From the NCBI GenBank assembly GCA_021545665.1, contig JAJRTX010000318.1, positions 1 through 22,597 on the forward strand: a DNA stretch of 22,597 nt, given 5' to 3'. This document shows positions 9,401-17,267 of this stretch, one piece after another. A model generated the notes under the pieces. That model worked only from the letters and a program-made list of their open reading frames with translations, searched no databases and had not been told where the DNA came from. Each line of letters starts with the position of its first letter. Position 1 is the first letter of the stretch. Both the position numbers and the translations under genes were made by a program. This stretch comes from Zetaproteobacteria bacterium. GTDB taxonomy: Bacteria > Pseudomonadota > Zetaproteobacteria > Mariprofundales > Mariprofundaceae.

Positions 9401-9534
9401 ATGGCATTTTGCGTTTCCGGATACTGGCGAACCGGCATATTGGCGATAGCCTGCAGGCCGAGAACCAGAATTAGCAGGCTGATGGTGGTTGCCAGCACCG
9501 GTTTATGGATAAATATGTCGGTATAATTTACCAT
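6463..9534 (-). CDS. RND efflux permease, HAE-1 family
   Basis: This is the inner-membrane proton antiporter of a tripartite multidrug pump. The 1023 residues show the usual plan: TM1 near residues 13-30 followed by the first periplasmic porter/docking domain, then TM2-TM6 (about 340-490) with the proton-relay pair Asp401-Asp402 in LVVDDAIIVVENVDRH, TM7 near 540, the second periplasmic domain and TM8-TM12 ending near 1000. The APQEDQG segment after TM7 is typical of AcrB/MexF/MdtB-like proteins. The start ATG has AGAGAG upstream, and the gene follows the membrane-fusion gene by 34 bases. Substrates cannot be read from sequence; drugs, dyes, bile salts or toxic metabolites are usual for the family. 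Confidence 0.95.
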   Translation of the reverse strand: MVNYTDIFIHKPVLATTISLLILVLGLQAIANMPVRQYPETQNAIVTVSTVYFGADAKTVAGFITQPLESAIAQAEGIDYLSSISVNSTSTISATLRLNYDSNRALTDINAKVNSVLNRLPPQAQQPVLTVQVGRTVDSMYMGFFSQVLPNNNVTDYLLRVVKPQLDGIEGVQRAKIIGARQFALRAWLDPDRMAAYGLTANDINRALTSNNYLATLGTSKGQMVSVELNAGTDLHSVEEFRQLAIKQVDGAIVRLEDVANVVLGAEDYNLNTAFDGKQSVFIGIKVAPEANVLDVIQRVRDAFPAIQAQMPNGLSGKIVYDGTKFIHSSIDEVIKTLSEALLIVALVVFLFLGSWRAVIIPLLAIPLSLVGAFFIMMALDYTINLLTLLALVLAIGLVVDDAIIVVENVDRHMHEENKSPLEAALLAARELGGPIIAMTVVLIAAYVPIGFQGGLTGALFTEFAFTLAGAVTISGIVALTLSPMMTSKIFQPKQHENILVCFINRQFGRLHRSYQRRLSGTLSTWPVMVVMGGLLLVGVVYLFATSKAELAPQEDQGLVAGQIVGPPNATAQQMSTYAEQAFKLARELSEYDQMFQLTGIPTTSQGIGGVLFKPWEERQRSAAELQIVLQQKWNTIAGARVAAFQFPSLPGAGGLPLQFVIKTTESFESLNEVAQQVLAKAQASGMFFFIDTDLKIDKPQSTVTLDRDLVSDLGLSQQDVGSALGSALGGGYVNYFSIGGRSYRVMPQVAQENRLNPEQVLDYHIRVGDGSMISASTVASISNKIVPESINRFQQLNSATIQGVYAGGISQKQVLDFMAKALDEVAPSGYSMDYAGPSRQFMQESGGFVFTMLFAIVIVFLALSIQFNSFRDPLVILVSVPMALLGALLFINLGLATINIYTQVGLVTLMGLISKHGILIVQFANELQLAGKTKLEAIIQASAIRLRPILMTTAAMVLGVIPLVMASGAGAAGRYSMGLVIFTGLSIGTLFTLFVVPAMYMMLAVDRNKNASTDRPPEPALN

Positions 9535-9568
9535 GGCTCTCTAGTGACCTGTCCCGCAGAAGAGCACA

Positions 9569-10699
9569 CTATTGCTCCTGCGGTTTTGGCGCCGGATCGT
9601 TGGCCGGCACTACCTGATTGTCTATTCTCAGCGGCGTGTCATTTTTCAGTTTCAACTGGCCGCTGGTAACCACCATGTCTCCCTCATTGACGCCATCAAG
9701 AACGGCAATCTGATCGCCTCTCTTGGCCCCTGTTTTAATAAATACCTGCTGGGCGGCCAGAGCAGGCGTTTTTTTATTCTGCTGCTTTGTTTCACGGGCA
9801 ATAAATACAGTAGCGCCATAGGCGTTAAAGCTGATTGATGACTGCGGGATGGTCAGATAATTGATGGGCTTGCCAATATTGATCCGGACTTTGACGAACA
9901 TGCCTGGCAGTAACTGCCTGTCGCTGTCTTCGATTCTGGCTTCAATAAGGAGATTGCGCGTATTTTCGTCAACGATGGTATTAATTGCAGTGATCAGACC
10001 GCTGAATCTTTGTTCATCGTAAGCATCGGTGCTGATGCTGATCTGCTGTCCGATATCCAGCCCGGCCAGTTTTTTCTGTGGCAGACTGAAATCGACAAAC
10101 AGTGCTTCAGTATTCTGCAACGTGACAATCTTGTCGGCAGGGTTCAGATATTGACCCGGATTGATGGTGCTGATGCCCAACTGACCGGAAAATGGTGCAC
10201 GGATCTGTTTCTTGTCGATGGCGGCTTGTTGTTGGGCCACCTGCGCCTTTTTACTGGCCAGATCGGCTTGTGAGTGGTCTAGCTGAGCTTTACTAATGGC
10301 TTTGACCTTCAGTTGTTTCTTATCCCTTCGATAGGTGATTTGGGCCAATTTTTCGGCCGCCCGCAACGACTGCAATCGCGCTCTGTCTTCATCAGTATTC
10401 AATTGCAGCAACAAATCGCCCTTGTTCACCCGGTCACCGGATTTAAAATGGATTTTCTTCACCATGCCGGCTGCTTCGCTGCTGATTTCCACACCCTGAA
10501 CAGCCCTGAGCGTGCCTACTGCATGCAACTGAGGCTGCCATGGCTGGAAAGCTGCTTTCATCGCCGTCACAGTTGCCACAGGCTTGGTATTTCCGGCCAT
10601 GAACTGCATCATCATATTGGCCATAAATTTCTGATAGCCGATGATGCCGGCGAATACTGATCCGACCATAATTAGCATTATGATCATTCGTTTCGTCAT
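9569..10699 (-). CDS. RND periplasmic membrane-fusion (adaptor) protein
   Basis: This 376-residue adaptor links the RND permease to the outer-membrane channel. It opens M-T-K-R-M-I with an uncleaved N-terminal anchor or signal helix. It then has a lipoyl half-motif (VKKIHFKSGDRVNKGDLL), an alpha-helical hairpin rich in Gln/Lys (about 110-165), the second lipoyl half (IRAPFSGQLGISTINPGQYLNP), a beta-barrel and a membrane-proximal domain. The ATG at 10699 is chosen because GGTGGAG precedes it and it overlaps the upstream stop as ATGA, a typical coupling; an in-frame start 24 codons earlier would lie deep in the neighbour. The C-terminus is Pro-rich. Confidence 0.93.
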   Translation of the reverse strand: MTKRMIIMLIMVGSVFAGIIGYQKFMANMMMQFMAGNTKPVATVTAMKAAFQPWQPQLHAVGTLRAVQGVEISSEAAGMVKKIHFKSGDRVNKGDLLLQLNTDEDRARLQSLRAAEKLAQITYRRDKKQLKVKAISKAQLDHSQADLASKKAQVAQQQAAIDKKQIRAPFSGQLGISTINPGQYLNPADKIVTLQNTEALFVDFSLPQKKLAGLDIGQQISISTDAYDEQRFSGLITAINTIVDENTRNLLIEARIEDSDRQLLPGMFVKVRINIGKPINYLTIPQSSISFNAYGATVFIARETKQQNKKTPALAAQQVFIKTGAKRGDQIAVLDGVNEGDMVVTSGQLKLKNDTPLRIDNQVVPANDPAPKPQEQ

Positions 10700-12186
10700 G
10701 GTTTCTCCACCTGTGCAGTCTGTTTGCTGCCGGATTCCGCTCCGGAACTGTTTTGTTGCTGGCGGTTCCACCAGCCGCCGCCGAGCGCCTGAAACAGGGC
10801 AGCCGTATCGGCATACAGGGATGAATGAGCCTGAATGCAGGCTATGCGGGACTGCTGATATAAGGACTGGGCATTGAGCAAATCCAGATAACTGACTGCG
10901 CCTTCTTTGAACTGGAGTTCGACAAGTTGCAGGGTTTCAGCGGCAAGGCGTTTGCTTTCTTTTTGTAATTTCAGATTGTCCATGTCTGTCTGCAATGCCA
11001 GCAGGACATCGGCGACCTGGCCGAAAGCCAATAGAACTGTTGCTCTGTACTGCGCCTGCGTCTGTTTGTAGATTGCGATAGCGGCGCGTTTTCTGGCTCG
11101 CAGTTCGCCGCCTCTGAACAGTGGCTGCAAGACACCTGCACCGAGCCCCCAAACCGCACTGCCACCGCTAAACAGGTCCGAAATTTTAGTTGCTTCGCTG
11201 CCATAACTGCCGGACAGACTGATTTTCGGATACAAGTTGGCAGTGGCTACTCCGATTAAAGCGCTGGCCTGATGTAACCTTGATTCAGCAGCGCGAATAT
11301 CAGGTCGTTGTCGGGTTAAAGTGGATGGCAGCGTTAACGGGGTTTCTGTTGGCATATGTAAAGATTTCAGATCAAATTCGGGAAGCTCTGATTCGCCGGG
11401 CAACTGGCCGCTCAGAATAGCCAGTTGGTGCCGCGACTGGGCCAGTGCTTTTTGCAGCGGTGGCAGCAGTGTTCTGGAGCGGGCGACCGAAGTGCGCTGG
11501 CTGAGCAGTTCCGCTTTGGGGATCACACCCAGTTCAAACTGGCGCTCGGCGACTCGCAGTTGTTCCTGTTCAGCAACAATAATCTCTTTGGTAGCGATTA
11601 ACTGTGCTCTGAATGAGGCCTCTGCAATGGCCGTGGTGACGATATTGGATGTCAGTGTCAGGTAAGCCGCTTCCATCTGGAAGCTGTCGAATTCGACTTT
11701 GGCCTGCTCTGATTCAAGAAAACTGCGGTTGCCGCCGAACAGGTCTATCGAATAACTCACATCCACGGATGCATTGTGCAGTGTGAAGAATATGTTGCGA
11801 CCACCAAAAGCTGTGCCGGAAATTTTTTGTCGTGTACTTGATATTGAAACATCCACGACAGGGAAGAGCAGGCTGGAAGTTTCAGCCTGCAGGTTTTCAT
11901 TAGAGGAGCGCAGTCTGGCTTTGGCTGCTTCCAGTGTCGGATTGGCATTCAGTGCCTGTTGAATCAGGGTATTGAGTTTTTCGGATTTAAATAGTCGCCA
12001 CCATTGCGCCGGGATATCCTTTTTTGTCACCAGGTTTAGTTGTTCCAAAGTCTGCTCTGAAGATAACTCGGTGGAGTATGATGTGGTCTGTGGCGCTTCA
12101 GGAGACTTAAAAATCGGGCCGACAGCACATGCTGTCAGCAAAACAGACAGACAGGCTGCACACAGCACGCGGATAGGTTTAGCCAT
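10696..12186 (-). CDS. Outer-membrane efflux lipoprotein (NodT/OprM type)
   Basis: This is the TolC-like channel of the pump, a trimeric outer-membrane barrel with a periplasmic alpha-tunnel. From the chosen ATG (12186) it has 496 residues with a lipoprotein signal ending L-L-T-A-C (Cys20), followed by the CAVGPIFKSPEAP stretch usual for NodT-family factors. Two OEP repeats follow; RQRPDIRAAESRLHQASALIGVA is the characteristic mid-protein motif. A longer in-frame start exists at 12249, but it would put 21 polar residues before the signal peptide. The ATG overlaps the end of the tetR gene by eight bases (ATGGCTAA), and the stop overlaps the next gene by four, so the operon is tightly coupled. 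Confidence 0.93.
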   Translation of the reverse strand: MAKPIRVLCAACLSVLLTACAVGPIFKSPEAPQTTSYSTELSSEQTLEQLNLVTKKDIPAQWWRLFKSEKLNTLIQQALNANPTLEAAKARLRSSNENLQAETSSLLFPVVDVSISSTRQKISGTAFGGRNIFFTLHNASVDVSYSIDLFGGNRSFLESEQAKVEFDSFQMEAAYLTLTSNIVTTAIAEASFRAQLIATKEIIVAEQEQLRVAERQFELGVIPKAELLSQRTSVARSRTLLPPLQKALAQSRHQLAILSGQLPGESELPEFDLKSLHMPTETPLTLPSTLTRQRPDIRAAESRLHQASALIGVATANLYPKISLSGSYGSEATKISDLFSGGSAVWGLGAGVLQPLFRGGELRARKRAAIAIYKQTQAQYRATVLLAFGQVADVLLALQTDMDNLKLQKESKRLAAETLQLVELQFKEGAVSYLDLLNAQSLYQQSRIACIQAHSSLYADTAALFQALGGGWWNRQQQNSSGAESGSKQTAQVEKP

Positions 12187-12946
12187 GGGATGAAGCGCCT
12201 TTGCGCTGTGCCGATCTGCAAAACCATTCTGTCTGTTCCAGACTTTCATTGGCGATTTTCAGGCAACGGTCAAAAACAGCTTCCGGGTTTTCCTCCTGCC
12301 AGCCATAACCCTTGAGGAAATTGATGTAATTGATAGTGAAGTGGTGGCAGCTATCATCTTCACTATCCGGGCAAAGCATGCTGCTATATCCTGATTGAGC
12401 CGTGCTGGACAGGCCCACACACAATCCCCACAGGCCGTGAGTAAAATAATTACCCAGTTTATCCAGATCCTGGCTATTCATGCCTTCATAACCGCTAATA
12501 TCCTGATCAATGGCCTCCTGCACGACGCCAAGAAACAGACCGGCCAGTTCAACATGTTGTGCATTGATTGCATTGACACGATAGGGGGTGGCCCTGCGCC
12601 ACACCGAAGGCATCAGTGATAAATTGGTAATTTCGATCAGATCAGGCTGGCTTTGTGTGATCAGCCAGTTGGTTTGCACGGCAGCAATAATTTTTTCAAT
12701 GGCCGGGATGGGGTGTTTAAAAATGGAGTGGATAAGAATTCTGTCATCCAGATGCAGCGCGCTGGCGCAGGCAACCAGCAGATCCTCTTTACTCTCGAAA
12801 TGACTGTATATGGAGCCCATGGAAATATTGGTTTGTTTAGCGACATCCGACATTTTCACATCAAGAAAACCCTTCTCGGATAACAGGGAAATGGTGGTGC
12901 TGATAATTAACTTTTCCCTAAGTTCACGCTTTTCCCTTCTCGACAT
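12179..12946 (-). CDS. TetR/AcrR-family repressor of the efflux operon
   Basis: The 255-residue regulator has a TetR N-terminal helix-turn-helix at about residues 8-58: REKLIISTTISLLSEKGF, then MSDVAKQTNISMGSIYSHFESKEDLL. The C-terminal ligand-binding half is long for the family and ends in a Cys-containing tail (Cys around WFCRSAQRKG). The ATG at 12946 is favoured over the GTG two codons earlier because GGAG lies five bases before the ATG and would touch the GTG. It is the first gene of the operon and directly overlaps the outer-membrane factor, so it probably represses its own transcription and that of the pump until an effector binds. Confidence 0.92.
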   Translation of the reverse strand: MSRREKRELREKLIISTTISLLSEKGFLDVKMSDVAKQTNISMGSIYSHFESKEDLLVACASALHLDDRILIHSIFKHPIPAIEKIIAAVQTNWLITQSQPDLIEITNLSLMPSVWRRATPYRVNAINAQHVELAGLFLGVVQEAIDQDISGYEGMNSQDLDKLGNYFTHGLWGLCVGLSSTAQSGYSSMLCPDSEDDSCHHFTINYINFLKGYGWQEENPEAVFDRCLKIANESLEQTEWFCRSAQRKGASSHG

Positions 12947-12973
12947 TGCCACTCCAAATATAAAAATGAATAA

Positions 12974-13008
12974 TGTTCGAACAATAGTCGAATAATAATC
13001 AGCGTCAA
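12974..13008 (-). promoter_or_regulatory. Promoter and likely TetR operator of the efflux operon
   Basis: On the minus strand TTGACG (13008-13003) and TATTGT (12986-12981) are 16 bases apart and 34 bases before the tetR ATG. The perfect palindrome TGTTCGAACA (12974-12983) overlaps the -10 box, and a near direct repeat ATTATTCGA/ATTGTTCGA flanks it. This is where an autorepressing TetR dimer would be expected to bind. The motifs are seen; repression is inferred. Confidence 0.5.
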
Positions 13009-13252
13009 TTTATCTGAATTACTAGGCGTTTAGATTGGTTGCTTTCAGAAATATGCTGCTGGAATGAGACTGCTGTTCTTTACTTATTCACGTTAAAAGT
13101 TTCACTATCTCGAAATCATTTTCCGGACCATCCTATTAGTCTGGGCCGGTTTGAGACGGCCACAAAAAATAACTAAGTACCATGTAATGCTAAAGGAAGC
13201 AGGTTTGAAGTGCGGTCTGTTTTTGAGAATGACAGGCTGGTGTTATCAGGTT
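13009..13252. other. Intergenic stretch, no gene recognised
   Basis: This is the rest of the 306-base gap between tetR and yciB. It holds a short GC hairpin, GGCCG (13144-13148) and CGGCC (13157-13161), with an A-rich run on its plus-strand 3' side. It sits downstream of yciB on the minus strand but has no T-tract in the right place, so it is not a convincing terminator. No RNA gene or open frame stands out. Confidence 0.5.
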
Positions 13253-13801
13253 CTAGTCGTTATCGGTTGTTTCTTGTTCCTTTAAGTGCGGCATCAAATA
13301 GAAACTCTGGGCGATAATGAAGATGAAAGTCAGTCCCATCAGGCCGAAGAGTTTGAAATTGACCCAGGTGTCCGTATCAAATGAAAAGGCGACATAGATA
13401 TTCAGGCTACCTAAAAAGACAAAGAACAGCGCCCATGCCATGTTCAGTTTGATCCAGACATCAGCAGGAAGCGTGAGATTACTTCCCATCATGCGCTCAA
13501 TAATGGTTTTCTTGCCAATGAACTGTGAACCGATGAAAACGCCTGCAAAAAGCAGGTTAATGACTGTTGGTTTCCATTTAATAAATACTTCATCATGCAG
13601 AATCAGTGTTAATCCGCCGAACAGAGCGACCAGTATCAGTGTGATTAAATGAGATTTTTCAAATTCACCTTTAATCATGCGATGTGCGATAGTCTGGATA
13701 AAACAGGCGATAATCAGGACGGCTGTGGCAACATAGATATCGTACATTTTGTAAACAATAAAAAATAGCAGAACGGGGAAGAAATCAAATATCATTTTCA
13801 T
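13253..13801 (-). CDS. yciB: YciB family inner-membrane protein (intracellular septation protein A)
   Basis: YciB (IspZ) is a small inner-membrane protein linked in E. coli to cell-envelope synthesis and elongation/division complexes; its biochemical role is unsettled. The 182 residues match the family length. The start M-K-M-I-F-D-F-F-P-V-L-L-F-F-I-V-Y-K is the family signature, and there are about five membrane segments with the conserved loops FKPT-like KWKPTVINLLFAGVF and LPADVWIKLNMAWALFF. The C-terminus is a short charged tail. A strong SD is not visible; the ATG two codons downstream would give the same protein minus two residues. Transcribed away from the lipase-like gene across an 80-base gap. 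Confidence 0.93.
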   Translation of the reverse strand: MKMIFDFFPVLLFFIVYKMYDIYVATAVLIIACFIQTIAHRMIKGEFEKSHLITLILVALFGGLTLILHDEVFIKWKPTVINLLFAGVFIGSQFIGKKTIIERMMGSNLTLPADVWIKLNMAWALFFVFLGSLNIYVAFSFDTDTWVNFKLFGLMGLTFIFIIAQSFYLMPHLKEQETTDND

Positions 13802-13829
13802 GAGCTGTATGCGACCATATCAGTTGTCT

Positions 13830-13854
13830 CATGCCAAGAGATTTACTTGGCATG
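13830..13854. promoter_or_regulatory. 9-base inverted repeat in the yciB/lipase divergent region
   Basis: CATGCCAAG and CTTGGCATG are perfectly inverted around a 7-base spacer (AGATTTA), between two divergent genes only 80 bases apart. It could be a protein-binding operator serving both, or an RNA hairpin in the lipase leader. No regulator is identifiable. Confidence 0.35.
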
Positions 13855-13881
13855 GCACTGTGACCGGGTAATGATTAGCCG

Positions 13882-15015
13882 ATGAATAGCTGGTTAAAGT
13901 TCTGGATATGTGCCCTTGTGCTTATATTGCTACAATCATGCGGCATAAAAACCGGTAAGGAAGTAGCACTTGATCTATGGCAAGACTGGGAACAGATGGA
14001 TGATCTGTTGCAGGATGATTTTCCGGACGCCCCACCGATCATTCTGATTCATGGCTGGAATGGCGGTGAGTTTACCTGGCCGTCACCAGCGCGCCTGAAA
14101 AACCTGGAACAGCAGCTGGGGCGCGACATTTTTTTCTTCAATTACCGTACAGGTATTGTTGCCAACCGCTACCCGCCTTTTGAAGTGTTGGAAGAACAGC
14201 TGGATCAATTCCTGTTATCTTATAAACAAGTGGATATTGTAGCCCACAGTATGGGCGGGCTGCTTGTGCGGCAGTATTTGTCTCATCATGCGGAGAATCC
14301 GGTTCGCCGTCTGGTTTTTCTGTCGACGCCGCATTTCGGATCGCATGCTTCGCAATTGTTAATAGGGCTGGCCAGCATCAGCGCAGTAGGCAATGTCCAG
14401 GCTGCGGAAATTCAGCCGGGCAGCGATTTTCTATGGCAACTGAACATACAGCAGGGCGCAGAGCTGGAAGGGATTGAAGTGCTGAATGCGTACGTTGACA
14501 GTGGTTCGTGGTTGAAGACCGATTATGTGGTTAACCCCAGTTATGCCTATTTGCCATGGAGTCATAATGTAACGCTGGAAGGCACGCATCATACGGTGGC
14601 ATCCCGGCTACCTGAATTTGCCATTATCATGAGTTTTTTATCGGATGGCAGGTTGCCTGATCAGGCCAGTATGCCCAAGCGGCACAATGTTTGGCTGCGT
14701 TATCAGCGTAGTAGCGGAGAACTGTTACAAGTCAGTGATGCCAGGTTTCACAGGCTGAATGATAAAGGCGCACCCGTAACGGCGAATTTCACTATCTGCT
14801 GTAAGCAACGCTCCAGCCTGCATCCTTTTGGCGGCAATACTGTTATTATCGAGGATGTACAGGATGAGGAAGTATTCAAGCTGGTTATGAAGAACGCGCC
14901 CGCCGTAGTGGTGCCAGCCAGGAACATACTGGATGCGCAGAAGTCGGTGAATCTGGTCATCATTCCGGTAGATGATCAGGCTGAAGAGAGTAATCAGCCG
15001 GTCGGAATGCCCTGA
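13882..15015 (+). CDS. Lipase-like alpha/beta-hydrolase lipoprotein
   Basis: This 377-residue protein has a lipobox signal (L-L-Q-S-C, Cys20, Gly at +2, so outer-membrane sorting is expected). The hydrolase core starts [14 protein letters not shown] (51-64), giving the oxyanion HG. The nucleophile elbow is A-H-S-M-G-G with Ser123, and STPHFGS (148-154) is typical of PGAP1-like and triacylglycerol lipases. The catalytic His is probably in THHTVAS (235-241). The C-terminal third (about 260-377) is not recognised and may be a beta-rich accessory domain. Likely substrates are lipid or other esters in the envelope. There is no clear SD. Its last 22 bases overlap the 3' end of rnhA on the other strand. 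Confidence 0.85.
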   Translation: MNSWLKFWICALVLILLQSCGIKTGKEVALDLWQDWEQMDDLLQDDFPDAPPIILIHGWNGGEFTWPSPARLKNLEQQLGRDIFFFNYRTGIVANRYPPFEVLEEQLDQFLLSYKQVDIVAHSMGGLLVRQYLSHHAENPVRRLVFLSTPHFGSHASQLLIGLASISAVGNVQAAEIQPGSDFLWQLNIQQGAELEGIEVLNAYVDSGSWLKTDYVVNPSYAYLPWSHNVTLEGTHHTVASRLPEFAIIMSFLSDGRLPDQASMPKRHNVWLRYQRSSGELLQVSDARFHRLNDKGAPVTANFTICCKQRSSLHPFGGNTVIIEDVQDEEVFKLVMKNAPAVVVPARNILDAQKSVNLVIIPVDDQAEESNQPVGMP

Positions 15016-15434
15016 CGAGCAAGTTCGTCTGCCCGTTCATTTTCCTCATGTCCGGCATGCCCTTTGACCCAATGCCAGTTTACATCGTGTATTGCTGAAA
15101 GTTTATCCAACTCCTGCCAGCGCTCCAGATTTGAGACTGGTTTTTTCCCGGCAGTTCTCCAATCCTTCTTTTTCCAGTTATGAATCCATTCTGTCATACC
15201 CTGGATAACATATTTGGAATCTGAAACAATGGTAATGCTGCAGGGTTTGGTCAGCGCCTTTAAGGCTTCAACAGCGGCTTGCAACTCCATTTGCTGGTTG
15301 GTGGTGTGAGCTTCGCCGCCGCATAGTTCTTTCTCATGCCCGCCCATGCGCAGCAGTACGCCCCAGCCGCCAGGCCCCGGATTGCCTGAGCAGGCGCCAT
15401 CAGTGAATGCTTCAACTACAGGTTTTTTTGTCAT
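14994..15434 (-). CDS. rnhA: Ribonuclease HI
   Basis: RNase HI cleaves the RNA strand of RNA-DNA hybrids such as R-loops and primers, in the cytoplasm with Mg2+. The 146 residues keep the four acidic catalytic residues Asp12 ([16 protein letters not shown]), Glu50 (NQQMEL), Asp72 (VSDSKYV) and Asp136 (ERADELA), plus the GHAGHEENE loop with its His. The basic handle region [13 protein letters not shown] is present. AGAGG lies about ten bases before the ATG. The 3' end overlaps the convergent lipase-like gene by 22 bases. Confidence 0.97.
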   Translation of the reverse strand: MTKKPVVEAFTDGACSGNPGPGGWGVLLRMGGHEKELCGGEAHTTNQQMELQAAVEALKALTKPCSITIVSDSKYVIQGMTEWIHNWKKKDWRTAGKKPVSNLERWQELDKLSAIHDVNWHWVKGHAGHEENERADELARQGIPTG

Positions 15435-15467
15435 ATAGCATTAACCTCTTATTAATTACCGCAAAGG

Positions 15468-15496
15468 AAAGAACAGGCAGTCAAGTACTGTTCTTT
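15468..15496 (-). terminator. Hairpin between the MscS gene and rnhA, possible terminator
   Basis: AAAGAACAG (15468-15476) and CTGTTCTTT (15488-15496) form a 9-base stem with an 11-base loop. On the minus strand the stem is followed by CCTTTGCGG, not a clean T-tract, and the stem is AT-rich, so termination would be weak. It lies about 100 bases past the MscS stop and 34 bases before rnhA. Confidence 0.3.
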
Positions 15497-15597
15497 TGTT
15501 CTATCAAAAGGCATGGATCATATTACCAGATAAACATCCTTCCTTTAAAATTATTTTTCTTTTACTTTGCGTCCTTTGCAGTTCAAATTTTTCAAAT

Positions 15598-16686
15598 TCA
15601 GTGCTGTTGCTGCTCAATGTGAAGGGTGCGGGTCGGGAAGGCGAACTCCAGCTCCAACTCCTGCAGCAGTGCCATGATCTGCATATTGACTTCCTGGCGC
15701 ACTTGCAGGTAATCCGCCCAAACTTTACTGCTGGAAAAATAATACAGGAAGATGGACAGTGATGAATCTTCAAATTCATCAAACTTCACCAGTTTATATG
15801 TTTGATCAACGCCCGGATGTTGGCACAGGATGGCTTCAATACCTTCAAGGGCCGCATTCATCTGCGTCGGAGTGGTGTTATAAGTCAGACCGATTCTCAT
15901 TTTAATTCGCCGTTCTGAGCGGGCATCAATATTATCGATTACCATATTGGCCAGTTGTGAGTTGGGCACATTGACCAGCGTGCGGGCAAAGGTGCGGATG
16001 CGGGTTGAACGAAAACCGATTTCTTCAACCACACCCTCAAACTCACTGGCTTTGATCCAGTCGCCGACTTTGAAAGGTCGGTCAACAAGAATCATGATGG
16101 AGCCGAAAATGTTGGCAATGGTGTCTTTGGCAGCCATGGCGACGGCGATGCCGCCAATTCCCAGTGAAGCAAGCAGACCGGAAACGGAATAACCCATATT
16201 CTGTGCGATGACCAGTACAGCGGTCATAATAAGGAAGATGCTTAGTGTTTTGGCGACAAAGGGAACCAGTTGATCATCCAGAGATGAATCAGTTTGCTTG
16301 GCTCGGGCAGTGAAATAAACTGCCAGACCTTCAATCATTCGCCATAAGAACCAAACTCCGATCACAATGGTGAGAACACGGCCTGCCTGATCGACTAATT
16401 CCATAATGGGGAAACTTTCAGCCGGTGGTTGTAGCACATGTACGGTCAGCATGATCCCGATGACAAGAATAAGTTTGCTGGCAGGTTGTCCTGCTGCAGA
16501 GAGCAACATGTCATCAAGCGTTGTTTTTGTACGTGCAGTAATTTTCCGAGCCAGCTTTGTAAAAGTGCTGACAACCACGCGCTGGGCGACAACAGTGGCA
16601 AAAAGCATAAGGCTAGCCATCAGCCAGTGCGCCAAAGTAATATCCAGAAATGTCATGTCAGTTAGCTGAGACCACAGTTGTTCCAC
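15598..16686 (-). CDS. MscS-family mechanosensitive channel
   Basis: Small-conductance mechanosensitive channels release osmolytes on hypo-osmotic shock from the inner membrane. The product has about five N-terminal membrane helices. The pore-lining helix carries the Ala/Gly pattern LLASLGIGGIAVAMAAKDTI, followed by NIFGSIMILVDRPFKVGDWI and the beta domain FEGVVEEIGFRSTRIRTF and VNVPNSQLAN, all MscS hallmarks. A C-terminal alpha/beta domain ends in E-Q-Q-Q-H. I chose a GTG start (16686) because GGGAGG lies five bases before it. An ATG 18 codons upstream has no SD. From the GTG the protein has 362 residues, closer to YnaI/YbdG-type channels than to minimal MscS. Confidence 0.9.
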   Translation of the reverse strand: MEQLWSQLTDMTFLDITLAHWLMASLMLFATVVAQRVVVSTFTKLARKITARTKTTLDDMLLSAAGQPASKLILVIGIMLTVHVLQPPAESFPIMELVDQAGRVLTIVIGVWFLWRMIEGLAVYFTARAKQTDSSLDDQLVPFVAKTLSIFLIMTAVLVIAQNMGYSVSGLLASLGIGGIAVAMAAKDTIANIFGSIMILVDRPFKVGDWIKASEFEGVVEEIGFRSTRIRTFARTLVNVPNSQLANMVIDNIDARSERRIKMRIGLTYNTTPTQMNAALEGIEAILCQHPGVDQTYKLVKFDEFEDSSLSIFLYYFSSSKVWADYLQVRQEVNMQIMALLQELELEFAFPTRTLHIEQQQH

Positions 16687-16770
16687 ATTTGCCTCCCGGG
16701 AAAAGTATAACACTGCTGCCGATTGTAGCTGCAGTTGCATGTTGTGCCAGTCTTAAGCCAGTAGTGAATA

Positions 16771-16798
16771 TTGACTGTGCGTTTCAACACACTATCGT
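16771..16798 (+). promoter_or_regulatory. Candidate promoter of the 96-residue protein gene
   Basis: TTGACT (16771-16776) and TATCGT (16793-16798) are 16 bases apart, 26 bases before the ATG at 16825. The -35 is good and the -10 weak. Confidence 0.35.
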
Positions 16799-16824
16799 AG
16801 CTGGCAGCAGAACAGGAGCAGCCC

Positions 16825-17115
16825 ATGACTGATCAGATGTTGCAGAAGATGGTAGATAATACCGAATATATGATCCGGCTTATTGGTCGGCGCGTGCAAT
16901 ATCAGAATATTCCTTTTGAAGTGACCGATATTTTACCGGAAGAGGGATTGATGATTCTGTCTGCAATTGAGGGCTCTGATGTACAGGAAGACAGCTACGG
17001 ACGTCCGACACGTTTAGTGCCCAAGCGCCAGAATCTTTATTTTCGTGATGCCGAAGGTCACCCTACAAGTATCTGGCAAGAACTGGCATTTCTTGATGGC
17101 CCGATGTCATTCTGA
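16825..17115 (+). CDS. Conserved-looking hypothetical protein, 96 residues
   Basis: I do not recognise the family. The start is well supported by AGGAG six bases before the ATG and by a possible promoter. The protein is soluble, with no signal peptide and no cysteine: an N-terminal helix (about 1-18) then what looks like beta-rich sequence (VQYQNIPFEVTDILPEEGLM, LVPKRQNLYF) ending in W-Q-E-L. It lies 152 bases before the universal-stress/PCP_red gene on the same strand, so it could be linked to that cluster, but the gap makes an independent unit equally possible. In the gap is a weak hairpin (AATCATT/AAGTGATT near 17140-17161) with a T-run at 17169-17175, which could end this transcript. Confidence 0.75.
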   Translation: MTDQMLQKMVDNTEYMIRLIGRRVQYQNIPFEVTDILPEEGLMILSAIEGSDVQEDSYGRPTRLVPKRQNLYFRDAEGHPTSIWQELAFLDGPMSF

Positions 17116-17267
17116 CAACAAATATTTGATAAAGATTGCCAATCATTACTGGAAGTGATTTAACAGCATGTTTTTTTCATCGCCTGGTTAAAAAGTCCGG
17201 GGGTTTTGATTAACAGACATGCTAGCCACGACAGGTAGAACATAGAGTTTTGTAGAGAGGAAGATAC

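Noticed and set aside
13144..13161. GC hairpin as a terminator for yciB
   Set aside because: The homopolymer run lies on the wrong side for minus-strand transcription and would be A-rich on the plus strand.
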